Under the pieces are notes generated by a model. It made no database searches and was not told where the DNA came from. It saw nothing but the letters and a program-made list of their open reading frames with translations. Positions 46,419 through 56,057 of a stretch of DNA of 56,099 nucleotides are shown here, one piece after another; position 1 is the stretch's first letter; the number at the start of each line of letters is the position of its first letter. A program made the translations under genes and the position numbers. The DNA is taken from positions 1 to 56,099 of the forward strand of contig JANXRC010000165.1 in the NCBI GenBank assembly GCA_025353195.1. The letters run 5' to 3'. The DNA is from Rhodocyclaceae bacterium (GTDB taxonomy: Bacteria; Pseudomonadota; Gammaproteobacteria; Burkholderiales; Rhodocyclaceae).

Positions 46419-47300
46419 ATGAACGATGTTCAGCCCGGCATACTGGCTCCCGTGCCCCGATTGGCACGGTATCTATTTCTGGTCGCCATCCCCGATGCCG
46501 ATCTAGGCGCCGCCCTCAGTGCGTTGCAGGGTCTGGCGGACGGCGATCAGACTGTGGTTGGCTTGGGGCGCTCTCTGGTGCTGGCGCTCGGCCATGAAAT
46601 TGAGGGGCTGGCCACCTTCCCGCATCATGCGGAAGCGACCGTCGAGGTGGCATCGACGCCTGTGTCCCTCTGGTGCTGGCTGCGAGGCAATGATCGCGGC
46701 GAACTGGTGCATCGCTCGAGACAAATGGAGAAAGCCCTGTCTGGCGCGTTTAGCGTGTACCAGACCATTGACGCCTTCCGGCACCAGTCAGGGCGTGATC
46801 TGACCGGCTACGAGGACGGCACCGAAAATCCCAAGGGCGAGGCCGCCATTCAAGCCGCCATCGTTCGCGCCCAGGGCAGCGGATTCGATGGCGCCAGTTT
46901 TGTCGCCGTTCAGCAATGGATACATGATCTTGACGCGTTCGAAGCCATGACCGACGAAAGCCAGGACAACGCGATCGGCCGCCGCAAGTCTGACAACGAG
47001 GAACTTGACGACGCGCCGGCGTCGGCCCACGTCAAGCGAACGGCTCAGGAAAGCTTCAATCCCGAAGCCTTCGTTCTCCGCCGCTCGATGCCATGGGCAG
47101 ACGGCGCAGCGGCCGGCCTGATGTTTGTCGCCTTCGGCAAATCGTTCGCCGCCTTTGACGCCCAGCTGCGCCGGATGGTCGGCGCCGAGGACGGCATTGC
47201 GGATGCCCTGTTCAGGTTTACGCGGCCCGTATCCGGCGCCTACTTCTGGTGTCCGCCGATGAAAGGCCGCCGTATCGATCTGAGCGCCATAGGCCTTTGA
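46419..47300 (+). CDS. Dye-decolorizing peroxidase (DyP family)
   Basis: 293 residues, cytoplasmic (no signal peptide). DLTGYEDGTENPKGE holds the GxxDG catalytic Asp motif. The proximal His is in SAHVKRTAQESFNPEAFVLR, and RRSMPW with the heme Arg is downstream. The C-terminus has MVGAEDGIADALFRFTRPVS and GAYFWCPPM. This is the short type B DyP often packaged in encapsulins, but no encapsulin gene is adjacent. GGAGACGAG precedes the ATG. Confidence 0.94.
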   Translation: MNDVQPGILAPVPRLARYLFLVAIPDADLGAALSALQGLADGDQTVVGLGRSLVLALGHEIEGLATFPHHAEATVEVASTPVSLWCWLRGNDRGELVHRSRQMEKALSGAFSVYQTIDAFRHQSGRDLTGYEDGTENPKGEAAIQAAIVRAQGSGFDGASFVAVQQWIHDLDAFEAMTDESQDNAIGRRKSDNEELDDAPASAHVKRTAQESFNPEAFVLRRSMPWADGAAAGLMFVAFGKSFAAFDAQLRRMVGAEDGIADALFRFTRPVSGAYFWCPPMKGRRIDLSAIGL

Positions 47301-47434
47301 ACAGCGCGTCGCAGCGGCCAGCCGACGCGCCGCTACGAGGCGGGAACGGCTCCAAACAGGTAGAATCGCGCCCGTTCATGGCGCATGCCAACGCCAAGTG
47401 GCGCGCCACCAGCGCCGACTCTCGGAGAATTTCA

Positions 47435-48043
47435 GTGCAACTCGTCTGTCTCGATCTCGAAGGCGTCCTCGTTCCCGAAATCTGGATCGAGTTTTCCAAA
47501 CGCACGGGCATCCCGGAACTGTCCCGCACCACACGCGACGAGCCGGACTACGACACGCTCATGAAGTATCGCCTGGCCTTGCTGAAGACCCATATGCTGG
47601 GCCTGCCGGATATCCAGAAGGTGATTTCCGACATGGGGCCGATGGCAGGCGCCAGGGACTTTCTCGATGCCCTGCGGCGCGACTATCAGGTCATCATCCT
47701 GTCCGATACGTTCTATGAGTTCGCCATGCCGCTGATGGCGCAACTGACCATGCCGGTCTTGTTCTGTCACCAACTGGAGACTGATGCCGCCGGCTTTGTG
47801 GTGAACTACCACCTGCGCATGCCAAACCAGAAGAGGGAGTCGGTCAAGCGCTTCAAGGAACTCAACTTCAAGGTCATTGCCGCCGGCGACTCCTACAATG
47901 ACACGGCCATGCTGGCCGAGGCCCACGCCGGCATCCTGTTCCATCCACCGCAGAGCGTGATCGATGCCTTTCCGCAATATCCGGTAACCATGAACTATGC
48001 CGAGTTGCGCAGCGAAATCGACAAGGCTTCGGCCCGCATCTGA
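47435..48043 (+). CDS. thrH: Phosphoserine phosphatase/homoserine phosphotransferase ThrH
   Basis: 202 residues from GTG 47435 (VQLVCLDLEGVLVPEIWIEF) with GGAGAATTTCA upstream. HAD motif I is DLEGVLVP, motif II VIILSDTFYEFAMPL, and motifs III and IV VIAAGDSYNDTAMLAEAHAG. ThrH dephosphorylates phosphoserine and can move phosphate to homoserine. A -10 element TAGAAT lies at 47361-47366. It overlaps purU by 1 base. Confidence 0.95.
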   Translation: MQLVCLDLEGVLVPEIWIEFSKRTGIPELSRTTRDEPDYDTLMKYRLALLKTHMLGLPDIQKVISDMGPMAGARDFLDALRRDYQVIILSDTFYEFAMPLMAQLTMPVLFCHQLETDAAGFVVNYHLRMPNQKRESVKRFKELNFKVIAAGDSYNDTAMLAEAHAGILFHPPQSVIDAFPQYPVTMNYAELRSEIDKASARI

Positions 48044-48903
48044 TGCACCACGCGCGCTTCTACACGCTGACTGCGTCCTGCCCTGATCAGGTCGGCATCA
48101 TTGCACGCGTCACCGGCTTCATCGCCGAACACAAGGGCTGGATTCTCGAGTCCAGTTTTCATGCCGACGACCTCGACGGGCGCTACTTCATGCGCATCGA
48201 GGTCAAGGCCGATTCGCTGCCCTTCCAGCTCGCCGAGTTCCGCAGCCGCTTCCAGCCCCTGGCCGACGAACTGCAGATGGACTGGCGCATCAATGATTCG
48301 GCGGTCAAGAAGCGCGTCGTGGTACTCGTCTCGCAACAGGAGCATTGCCTCTACGACCTGCTGGCGCGCTGGCAGTCGAAGGAACTCGATATCGAGATCG
48401 CCTGCGTGATCTCGAATCACGACACCTTCAGGGGCTTTGTCGAGTGGCATGGGATCCCCTTCCATCACGTGCCGGTGCCGGCCGACCACAAGGCTGCAGC
48501 CTACGCCAAGGTTCAACATCTGTTCGCGGACGCGCAGGGCGACACGATGGTCCTGGCGCGCTACATGCAGATTCTCTCGCCCGACCTGTGCGCCGCCTAT
48601 CCAGGGCGGATTCTCAACATCCACCACAGCTTCCTGCCTTCGTTTGTCGGCGCCAAGCCATACCACCAGGCCTACACGCGGGGTGTCAAACTGATCGGCG
48701 CAACCTGCCACTATGTGACCGAAGCGCTCGACCAGGGCCCGATCATCGAGCAGGACGTGATTCGGATCGACCACTCGGATTCGGTCGAGGATATGGTGCG
48801 CTATGGCAAGGACATCGAAAAAACCGTCCTGGCGCGCGGTTTGCGCTATCACCTGGAAGATCGCGTGCTGGTTCACGGCAACAAAACCGTGGTGTTCCGC
48901 TAA
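48043..48903 (+). CDS. purU: Formyltetrahydrofolate deformylase PurU
   Basis: 286 residues. An N-terminal ACT domain (YTLTASCPDQVGIIARVTGF) precedes the formyltransferase-like hydrolase domain with PFHHVPVPADHKAAAYAKVQ, LNIHHSFLPSFVGAKPYHQA and GVKLIGATCHYVTEALDQGP. These hold the catalytic Asn/His/Asp set (HHS, D in QGPIIEQD). It hydrolyses 10-formyl-THF to formate and THF, balancing one-carbon units. Coupled to thrH (TGATG). Confidence 0.97.
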   Translation: MHHARFYTLTASCPDQVGIIARVTGFIAEHKGWILESSFHADDLDGRYFMRIEVKADSLPFQLAEFRSRFQPLADELQMDWRINDSAVKKRVVVLVSQQEHCLYDLLARWQSKELDIEIACVISNHDTFRGFVEWHGIPFHHVPVPADHKAAAYAKVQHLFADAQGDTMVLARYMQILSPDLCAAYPGRILNIHHSFLPSFVGAKPYHQAYTRGVKLIGATCHYVTEALDQGPIIEQDVIRIDHSDSVEDMVRYGKDIEKTVLARGLRYHLEDRVLVHGNKTVVFR

Positions 48904-48962
48904 GGTCTTCAGCTAGGCCGTCCAGCCAACGCGGCGTCAAGTTGACTGCTGAGGTTGAATAC

Positions 48963-49100
48963 TTAAGCGCCCGGCAGCGCAAACAGCACCACCGTCTTGC
49001 CCTTGAACAAGGCATCGCTATCTACCTTCTGCCACTCATCATTGACCCGAATCGGGAAAGTGACTTGGGAGACTGCCTGACCTTCTCGTGACTTGAGCAT
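48963..49100 (-). pseudogene. Peroxiredoxin (Prx5/AhpE-like), N-terminal stub lacking the catalytic Cys
   Basis: From ATG 49100 the minus strand reads MLKSREGQAVSQVTFPIRV, then NDEWQKVDSDALFKGKTVV and LFALPGA before a TAA at 48963, 45 residues in all. This is the exact start of Prx5/glutaredoxin-type peroxiredoxins, which continue PGAFTPTCS with the peroxidatic Cys and reach about 160-240 residues. The gene is cut right before the active site. The sequence beyond the stop is unrelated. It lies between purU and the oxidoreductase operon, so it marks a deletion or insertion border. Confidence 0.7.
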
Positions 49101-49144
49101 GGCTATATTTCCGCTGGTTCGTACTGAGGCTGGAAGGTGGAAAA

Positions 49145-49360
49145 TTACGCGTCGGCGCAGGGATCATCTGTTCGCTGGCGAACCATCCAGCGCGTTCCCG
49201 CGGCACTGACACTCGCGATCATTCCGACACCATCACTGATCGGATGATTCGCCGTGTCGCCAGCACCGACTTTCATCTCCTGGCTGATGGCCGCCCAAAT
49301 CGCCGCCACAGTTGCAAGGGACTTGCCGCCGCAGCCGGACAGCGCACCGATGGATAACAA
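49145..49360 (-). other. Short open frame of doubtful status in the purU-korA gap
   Basis: 71 residues from a TTG with GGAGG upstream (LLSIGALSGCGGKSLATVAA and onward). LSGC looks like a lipobox, but the preceding signal stretch is only about seven residues with no positive charge. No family is recognised. The 586-base gap (48904-49489) otherwise holds the peroxiredoxin stub and the operon promoter. Treat this frame as unproven. Confidence 0.2.
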
Positions 49361-49365
49361 ATAGT

Positions 49366-49394
49366 TTGACCTCCACCTAATAAGCGTTTATCCT
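49366..49394 (+). promoter_or_regulatory. Sigma-70 promoter of the korAB-rbr-fdx-aor operon
   Basis: TTGACC (49366-49371), 17 bases, TATCCT (49389-49394). The predicted start near 49401 leaves a 90-base leader before the ATG at 49490. No other promoter is seen inside the operon, whose genes are closely spaced. Confidence 0.6.
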
Positions 49395-49489
49395 CGAGCT
49401 TGGTAGGGTCTTTGCAGTGGCTGACTCAAGCAACGGGGCTCGACCAGGCTTCGGATCGATGCTTGCTCGATGGGCGTGAGGATGAACAA

Positions 49490-51226
49490 ATGACTGTACA
49501 AAGTGTCTCGCTGGTAATCGCCGGCAGCGGTGGCGCGGGAGTCGTCACCGCGGGCTCCCTGCTGCTGGACGCGGCTGCCAATGCCGGCTGGTATGCGTTG
49601 ATGAGCCGCTCGTCCGGGCCGCAGATTCGGGGCGGCGAGGCCGCCGCCATGCTGCGCTTCGCGACCGAGCCGATCATGTCGCACGATGACAGCTTTCACC
49701 TGCTGATGGCCGTCGATTGGGAGAACATCACCCGCTTCTCGGCCGAAATACCGCTGGTTGCCGGCAGCCTCATCGTCGGCGACCCGGCCCATGGCGATGC
49801 CCCGGTTGCCTTGCTCGGCGGCAAGCCGCGCCAGGCTGCGCTGGCGATGACCGAGATTGCCGGCAAGATCGAAAATGGTCGGCCGAACATGGTTGCCCTG
49901 GGCGCCATCGCCGCCTTGATCGGCCTGCCTCCGCAAGCGATGCAAGCCGTCGTCGAGAAGAATCTGCGGCGCAAGGGACAGGCCGCGATCGATGCCAGCA
50001 TGGCCGCATTCCACGCCGGCATCGCAGCCGCTGCGGACCTGCCCGCGATCCCGAAACTGCCTGCGGTCACCGCGGTGTCCGAGCCGCGCTGGAGCATCAC
50101 CGGCAACGAAGCCACCGGGCTCGGCGTGATACGCGGCGGCGTGCGCTTTGTCGCCGCCTACCCGATCACTCCCGCCACCGAAGTACTGGAATGGCTGGCG
50201 CCGTCACTGGCGAAAGTGGGCGGCGTGCTGGTTCAGGCCGAGGACGAACTGGCTTCGATCAACCAGATCATCGGTGCGTCCTACGGCGGCGTGCCGGCGA
50301 TGACCGCCACCTCCGGTCCGGGTCTTTCCCTGATGATCGAATCCCTCGGGCTGGCCGTTGCCGCCGAAGTGCCGATCGTCGTCGTCGACGTCATGCGGGT
50401 CGGGCCCTCGACCGGAATTGCCACCAAGTCGGAGCAGAGCGACCTCAACATCGCAGTTTATGGTTTGCACGGCGACGCGCCGCACATCGTCGTCGCGTCC
50501 AATTCGGTGGCCGACTGTCTGTTCACCACGCAATGGGCGGTGCATCTGGCCGAAAGCATGCAGGCGCCGACCATCGTTCTCAGCGATCAGGCGATGGGCC
50601 AGGCGCGGGCGATCATTCCGCGTCCGGCCGAACTGGCCTTCATCGGCCAACGCGAAACCGCCAAGGCGGCCGTCGAGGGCGAACGTTACCAGCGCTATGC
50701 CGTGACGGCCTCCGGTGTTTCGCCGATGGCGATACCCGGCACCGCGGGCCTGACGCATACCGCGGACGGGCTGGAGCACAACGAGTTCGGCACGCCGTCC
50801 TCGCAGGCGTCGGATCACCAGGCGCAAATGGACAAGCGCAGCCGCAAGCTGACGCAATTCAACTACGGCGACCACTGGGCCGACATCGAGGACGCGGAGG
50901 GCGGCGCCGGCGACATGGCGATCATCACCTGGGGCTCCTCGACCGGGCCGGCGCGCGAAGCCCTGCGCCGGTTCTCGGATGCGGGCGGCAAGGCGCGCCT
51001 GATTTCGGTGCGGCTGATCGCGCCGGTGCAGCCGGAACGAATGGCGGCCGCGCTCCATGGAATTACCCGCGCCCTTGTCGTCGAGCAGTCGCACAGCGGC
51101 CAGTTCCATCGCATGTTGCGGGCATTCTATGACCTGCCGCGCGAAACGCGTTCCCTGCATCAGGCCGGCCCGCTGGCATTCGGCCCCGGCCGGATCCTCG
51201 AACAACTCAAGACCTGGAGAGCGTGA
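49490..51226 (+). CDS. korA: 2-oxoacid:ferredoxin oxidoreductase, fused gamma-alpha subunit (KorA-like)
   Basis: 578 residues from ATG 49490, with GTGAGGA before it and a promoter upstream. The N-terminal gamma domain reads SVSLVIAGSGGAGVVTAGSL and SSGPQIRGGEAAAMLRF. The alpha domain begins about residue 210, with GGVRFVAAYPITPATEVLEW and MTATSGPGLSLMIESLGLAV, and ends with GKARLISVRLIAPVQ. This gamma-alpha fusion with a separate beta subunit is the KorAB layout of 2-oxoglutarate or other 2-oxoacid:ferredoxin oxidoreductases (as in Thauera). It decarboxylates a 2-oxoacid to acyl-CoA, reducing ferredoxin. The substrate is not evident. Confidence 0.9.
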   Translation: MTVQSVSLVIAGSGGAGVVTAGSLLLDAAANAGWYALMSRSSGPQIRGGEAAAMLRFATEPIMSHDDSFHLLMAVDWENITRFSAEIPLVAGSLIVGDPAHGDAPVALLGGKPRQAALAMTEIAGKIENGRPNMVALGAIAALIGLPPQAMQAVVEKNLRRKGQAAIDASMAAFHAGIAAAADLPAIPKLPAVTAVSEPRWSITGNEATGLGVIRGGVRFVAAYPITPATEVLEWLAPSLAKVGGVLVQAEDELASINQIIGASYGGVPAMTATSGPGLSLMIESLGLAVAAEVPIVVVDVMRVGPSTGIATKSEQSDLNIAVYGLHGDAPHIVVASNSVADCLFTTQWAVHLAESMQAPTIVLSDQAMGQARAIIPRPAELAFIGQRETAKAAVEGERYQRYAVTASGVSPMAIPGTAGLTHTADGLEHNEFGTPSSQASDHQAQMDKRSRKLTQFNYGDHWADIEDAEGGAGDMAIITWGSSTGPAREALRRFSDAGGKARLISVRLIAPVQPERMAAALHGITRALVVEQSHSGQFHRMLRAFYDLPRETRSLHQAGPLAFGPGRILEQLKTWRA

Positions 51227-52058
51227 TGGAAGCGGCTGCGCGAAAATACAAAGCCAAGGATTACAAGTCGGAGCTCAAGCCGATCTGGTGTCCGGGCTGC
51301 GGCGACTACACGGTACTCAACGCGCTGACCAGGGCGTTGGCCGAACTCGGATTGCCGCCGGAACAGGTCGCGGTAGTCTCGGGCATCGGCTGTTCGTCGC
51401 GCATCCCTGCCTATACCAGCGTGTATGGCTTCCATGGCGTGCACGGCCGGGCCTTGCCGGTGGCGACCGGGCTCAAGCTGGCGCGCCCCGATCTGACGGT
51501 GATTGTCACCGGCGGCGACGGCGACGGCTTCTCGATCGGCGGCAACCATTTCCTGCACGCCTGCCGGCGCAATGTGGACATGACCTACATCGTCATGGAC
51601 AACCAGGTGTACGGCATGACCAAGGGCCAGGCGTCGCCTACCACCGCTCCCGACTGGGAAGGCAGCAAGCTGACTCCGGAAGGAACCGGGATCAATCCAT
51701 TTCAGCCGCTGGTGGTCGGCCTGGCGTCGGGGGCTAACTTCATTGCCCGCGTCTCGAGCAGCGACCCGGTCAACATGGCGCAGATCATCGTCGAGGCCAT
51801 ACGGCATCCCGGGTTTTCGCTGGTCCAGGTGCTCAGCCCTTGCGTGACGTTCCGACCCGAACAGGCGGAATGGCGTGACATCGTGCGCACCGCGCTGGTC
51901 GACTACACCGACGATGCCGCGCGTGCGGCGCGCCGCCTGATGACCGACGACGGCTTCAACGTCGGCAAGGTCCTGTACAAGGGCGAACGCCCGCCATTCC
52001 GTCCCGAGTTCGAAAACACCGACGGTTCGATCGCCGAGCTTGAAGCGAAGTTCTCGCT

Positions 52059-52062
<4 letters not shown>
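51226..52062 (+). CDS. korB: 2-oxoacid:ferredoxin oxidoreductase beta subunit (KorB-like)
   Basis: 278 residues from ATG 51226, which shares its first base with the last base of the korA stop. It binds thiamine diphosphate through VTGGDGDGFSIGGNHFLHAC and MDNQVYGMTKGQASPTT. Cysteines WCPGCGDYTV, GIGCSSRI and LSPCVTF provide the [4Fe-4S] ligands. It forms the catalytic pair with KorA. The next gene overlaps its end by 4 bases. Length is normal for KorB (about 280). Confidence 0.94.
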
Positions 52063-52917
<855 letters not shown>

Positions 52918-52942
52918 TCAGGCAAACTGAAGGAGTTCGGAA

Positions 52943-55267
52943 ATGGGTATCAGGGACAAACTCGAGCGACTCGTCGCCCGCATGCACGACACGCCGCAGT
53001 ACAACTCGCAGGGCGCGGTGCTCTTCGTCGATCTCGAACAGCGCAAGACGCTGAAGAAGTATCTGCCTCTGGATGTCCTGCGCAATTTCCTCGGCGGACG
53101 CGGCGCCAACATGTGGTTGCTCTACAACCTGGTGGAAGAGGAACGCGATGCGCTAGATCCCGAGATTCCCCTGATCTTCGGTTCCGGCGTACTGACCAGC
53201 AGCATGCCATCGGCCACGCGCGGCAACATCACCAGCAAGTCGCCCGACAGCTATGCGATTCTCGACGCCAACGCCGGCGACTATTTCCCGTCCTTCCTGC
53301 GTTGCCACGGCTACGACCATGTCGTCCTGTACGGTCTCGCCGCAAACTGGACCCTGCTCAAGCTCTCCTATGGCAAGGAGGAATTTGTCGACGCCGCGCC
53401 CTACGTCGGCCTCGACAACCTCGACATGGCCGCAGCGATTCAACGCGACTTCAATTGCGTCGAGCGCGAGGACATGGCGCTGGCCCGGATCACCAGCTCA
53501 GGCGAGAATCAGGTCCTGTGCAGCGGCATCATGGGTGGCATCAAGGCGATCTGGGCGCGCGGCGGCGGCGGCGCCAAGATGGGTTCGCTGAAGCTCAAGG
53601 CCATCATGATTCATGGCGCGCCGAAGGATCTGCAACCCGTCGAGCCGATGGCCAAGTACAACAAGATCATCGGCAAGAAGATCATCTCGACCAGCGTGAT
53701 CAAGAATGCCCTGAAGATGGTCGGCACGCCTTTCCTCTACAAACCGAGCCGCGTCCTGTCCGCCCTCGGCACCAAGAACAATCAGGAGACGAGCTGGACC
53801 GCAGCGCTCGACGCCGACAATTTCGATCCCTATCGCCCCGGCATGGACGGTTGCTATCTCTGTCCCGTGCATTGCCGCAACCAGAACGACATGACGCCCG
53901 AAGCCGAGGGCGGCTGGGGCGCCGCGGCGCTCAAGGGGCTGACCGGCAACGCCAGCTACGACAAGGACCAGGCCTTGGTCGAGCACGGCAAGCAGCGCAC
54001 TTACAACGGCATCCACGGTGACGGCAAGTACGACAAGTACGACAAGGGCGACGGTCCGGAATACGTCACGCTCGGCAAGTTCGGCCCGATGATCGGCATC
54101 AAGGAGCCCGAGCAGGTGCTGCGCCTGAACAACATCCTCAACGACCTGGGACTGGATTCGGCATCCACCGGCAGTTCGATCGCCTGGGCCATGGAACTCT
54201 ACCAGCGCGGCATCATCACGCAGAAGGAAACCGGCGGGATCGACCTGACCTGGGGCAACTACGAGGTCATCGAGAAGCTGTTGTTCATGACCGCGAAACG
54301 TGAAGGCTTCGGCGACACCATCGCCGACTCGGCGCGCGCGGTCGAACGCGGCAAGTACCCGGCCGCCGCGCTCGACTACCGCATGGCAGTCAAGGGCCTG
54401 TTCCAGTCCGACCCGCACGATTCGCGCATCCTCAAGGCCTTCGCCCTCGGACTTTCGGTGGCGACCCGCGGCATGGATCACCTGCGCAACCGCGTCACCC
54501 TGGAAATCAACGCGCGCATCAACGATGACCCCGCGTTCAAGACGGCCCTGTACAACGGCACCGTGTCCGCCGCGCCGAACAGCTACGAAGGCAAGGAGTA
54601 TGCCGTTCGCAAGTGCGAGAACAATTACGCGGTGGGCGATTCGGTCGGCATGTGCCGCTTCAATACCAAGCTGTTCAACTCGCCGACCCTGCCCGACCTG
54701 AATGATTTTGCGACCCAGCTGACCTCGCTGACCGGCCAGGCCTTTGTCGAGCAGGAACTGGACGAGATCGGTCGCAATGTCACGGGTATCGAGCGGATGT
54801 TGAACTTCCGCTTCGGTCTGCGCGCCAAGGACGACACCTTGCCCCGTCGCTGGTTCGAGGAAGCCCTGGCGACCGGGCCCTTCGCCGGCGAGAAGATCGA
54901 CCGCGCCGAGTTCGAGGGCATGAAGGCGCGCTTCTACAAGCTGACCGGCCTCAACGCGGAAGGCACGCCGGCGGTCGAATGGCACGAAAAGCTGTCGCGC
55001 CTGATCACCGGATTTGCCGTCCGTGTCGAGTTGCCGAAGCAACTGCCGGGCGCTCCGGAACAGATCGTCGTCATCGACGAGAAGGTGAGCGACGTGGCAG
55101 GACTGCGCAAGGCCCTGTTGCGCAAACTTCCGGAGGCCGCAGGAGAGTTGAATGACAGCACCTGGAACGTTGCCGTCAACGGCGGCATGGTGCTTTCGGG
55201 AGAAAAGGCGGTACACATTTCCAGCGGCGACCGGGTCGCCCTGGTTCCGATCATCGCCGGCGGCTGA
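52943..55267 (+). CDS. aor: AOR-family tungsten-type oxidoreductase with C-terminal MoaD/ThiS-like domain
   Basis: 774 residues, well above the usual about 600-650. Residues 1-685 are the aldehyde:ferredoxin oxidoreductase fold: FLGGRGANMWLLYNLV (pterin binding), GNITSKSPDSYAI, [4Fe-4S] ligands GCYLCPVHCRN (Cys304, 307, 311) and Cys571 in VGMCRFN. A final segment (about 690-774) has a beta-grasp pattern, TGFAVRVELPKQLPG, VAGLRKALLRKLPEAA, WNVAVNGGMVLSG and VHISSGDRVALVPIIAGG. It ends in Gly-Gly, as MoaD and ThiS do. It would reduce ferredoxin on aldehyde oxidation or the reverse. AAGGAG precedes the ATG. The substrate is unknown. Confidence 0.9.
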   Translation: MGIRDKLERLVARMHDTPQYNSQGAVLFVDLEQRKTLKKYLPLDVLRNFLGGRGANMWLLYNLVEEERDALDPEIPLIFGSGVLTSSMPSATRGNITSKSPDSYAILDANAGDYFPSFLRCHGYDHVVLYGLAANWTLLKLSYGKEEFVDAAPYVGLDNLDMAAAIQRDFNCVEREDMALARITSSGENQVLCSGIMGGIKAIWARGGGGAKMGSLKLKAIMIHGAPKDLQPVEPMAKYNKIIGKKIISTSVIKNALKMVGTPFLYKPSRVLSALGTKNNQETSWTAALDADNFDPYRPGMDGCYLCPVHCRNQNDMTPEAEGGWGAAALKGLTGNASYDKDQALVEHGKQRTYNGIHGDGKYDKYDKGDGPEYVTLGKFGPMIGIKEPEQVLRLNNILNDLGLDSASTGSSIAWAMELYQRGIITQKETGGIDLTWGNYEVIEKLLFMTAKREGFGDTIADSARAVERGKYPAAALDYRMAVKGLFQSDPHDSRILKAFALGLSVATRGMDHLRNRVTLEINARINDDPAFKTALYNGTVSAAPNSYEGKEYAVRKCENNYAVGDSVGMCRFNTKLFNSPTLPDLNDFATQLTSLTGQAFVEQELDEIGRNVTGIERMLNFRFGLRAKDDTLPRRWFEEALATGPFAGEKIDRAEFEGMKARFYKLTGLNAEGTPAVEWHEKLSRLITGFAVRVELPKQLPGAPEQIVVIDEKVSDVAGLRKALLRKLPEAAGELNDSTWNVAVNGGMVLSGEKAVHISSGDRVALVPIIAGG

Positions 55268-55268
55268 G

Positions 55269-56057
55269 TCAGTCCCGGCGCGCGGGCTGGCGCAGCAGCA
55301 GCCAGAGTCCGACCAGGATCATCGGCAGGCTCAGCCACTGCCCCATGCTGACCGTATAGGAAAGTCCGAAGATTCCGGCATCGGGCTCGCGGAAGAACTC
55401 GGCGACAGAGCGCAGTACGCCATAGCCGATCAGAAAGATTCCGGACACCTGCCCCACCGCGCGTTGCCGCGCTGAGAGCAGCCAGAGAATCACGAACAGC
55501 AGCAGTCCCTCGCCTGCCGCTTGATACAGCGGCGAGGGGTGGCGCGGCAGCCGGTCGACCTGCGGGAAAACCATCGCCCAGGGCAGCGTCGCATCGGCCA
55601 CCCGGCCCCACAACTCGCCGTTGATGAAATTGCCGATGCGTCCAGCGAAAAGGCCCAGCGGTACCAGCGGCGCGATGAAATCGGTGACCTGGAAGAACGT
55701 CTTGCCGGCCTTGCGGCCCCACAGCCACATCGCCACCAGCACGCCGAGAAACCCCCCGTGAAAGGCCATGCCGCCCTTCCAAACCGCAAGGATCTCCAGC
55801 GGATGCGAAAAATAGTAGCCCGGCTCATAGAACAGCACCTGCCCCAGCCGGCCGCCGAACACCACGCCGAGCACGCCGTAGAACAGCAGATCATCGACGT
55901 CCTGCGCATTCATGCCGTGCCACGGCTGCGATTGTGCGCGCCGCTTGCCGAGCCAGAGGAAGGCGAGGAAGCCGGCCAGGTACATCAGGCCGTACCAGCG
56001 CACGGCGAGCGGGCCTATGGAAATGGCGATGGGGTCGAACTGGGGATGGATCAGCAT
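55269..56057 (-). CDS. lgt: Prolipoprotein diacylglyceryl transferase Lgt
   Basis: 262 residues, seven membrane helices. The family signature [20 protein letters not shown] is complete, along with [19 protein letters not shown] and [20 protein letters not shown] and [11 protein letters not shown]. It transfers diacylglycerol to the lipobox Cys of prolipoproteins. It is convergent with the AOR gene (1 base between stops) and probably marks the original chromosome edge of the inserted operon. The remaining 42 bases of the window show no feature. Confidence 0.97.
   Translation of the reverse strand: MLIHPQFDPIAISIGPLAVRWYGLMYLAGFLAFLWLGKRRAQSQPWHGMNAQDVDDLLFYGVLGVVFGGRLGQVLFYEPGYYFSHPLEILAVWKGGMAFHGGFLGVLVAMWLWGRKAGKTFFQVTDFIAPLVPLGLFAGRIGNFINGELWGRVADATLPWAMVFPQVDRLPRHPSPLYQAAGEGLLLFVILWLLSARQRAVGQVSGIFLIGYGVLRSVAEFFREPDAGIFGLSYTVSMGQWLSLPMILVGLWLLLRQPARRD

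Noticed and set aside
46419-47300. DyP cargo of an encapsulin nanocompartment
   Set aside because: The C-terminus lacks a clear encapsulin-targeting peptide, and no encapsulin shell gene is in the flanking DNA.
49401-49489. Molybdenum or tungsten cofactor riboswitch in the korA leader
   Set aside because: The 90-base leader is shorter than known Moco elements and shows no multi-stem fold that I can see by eye.
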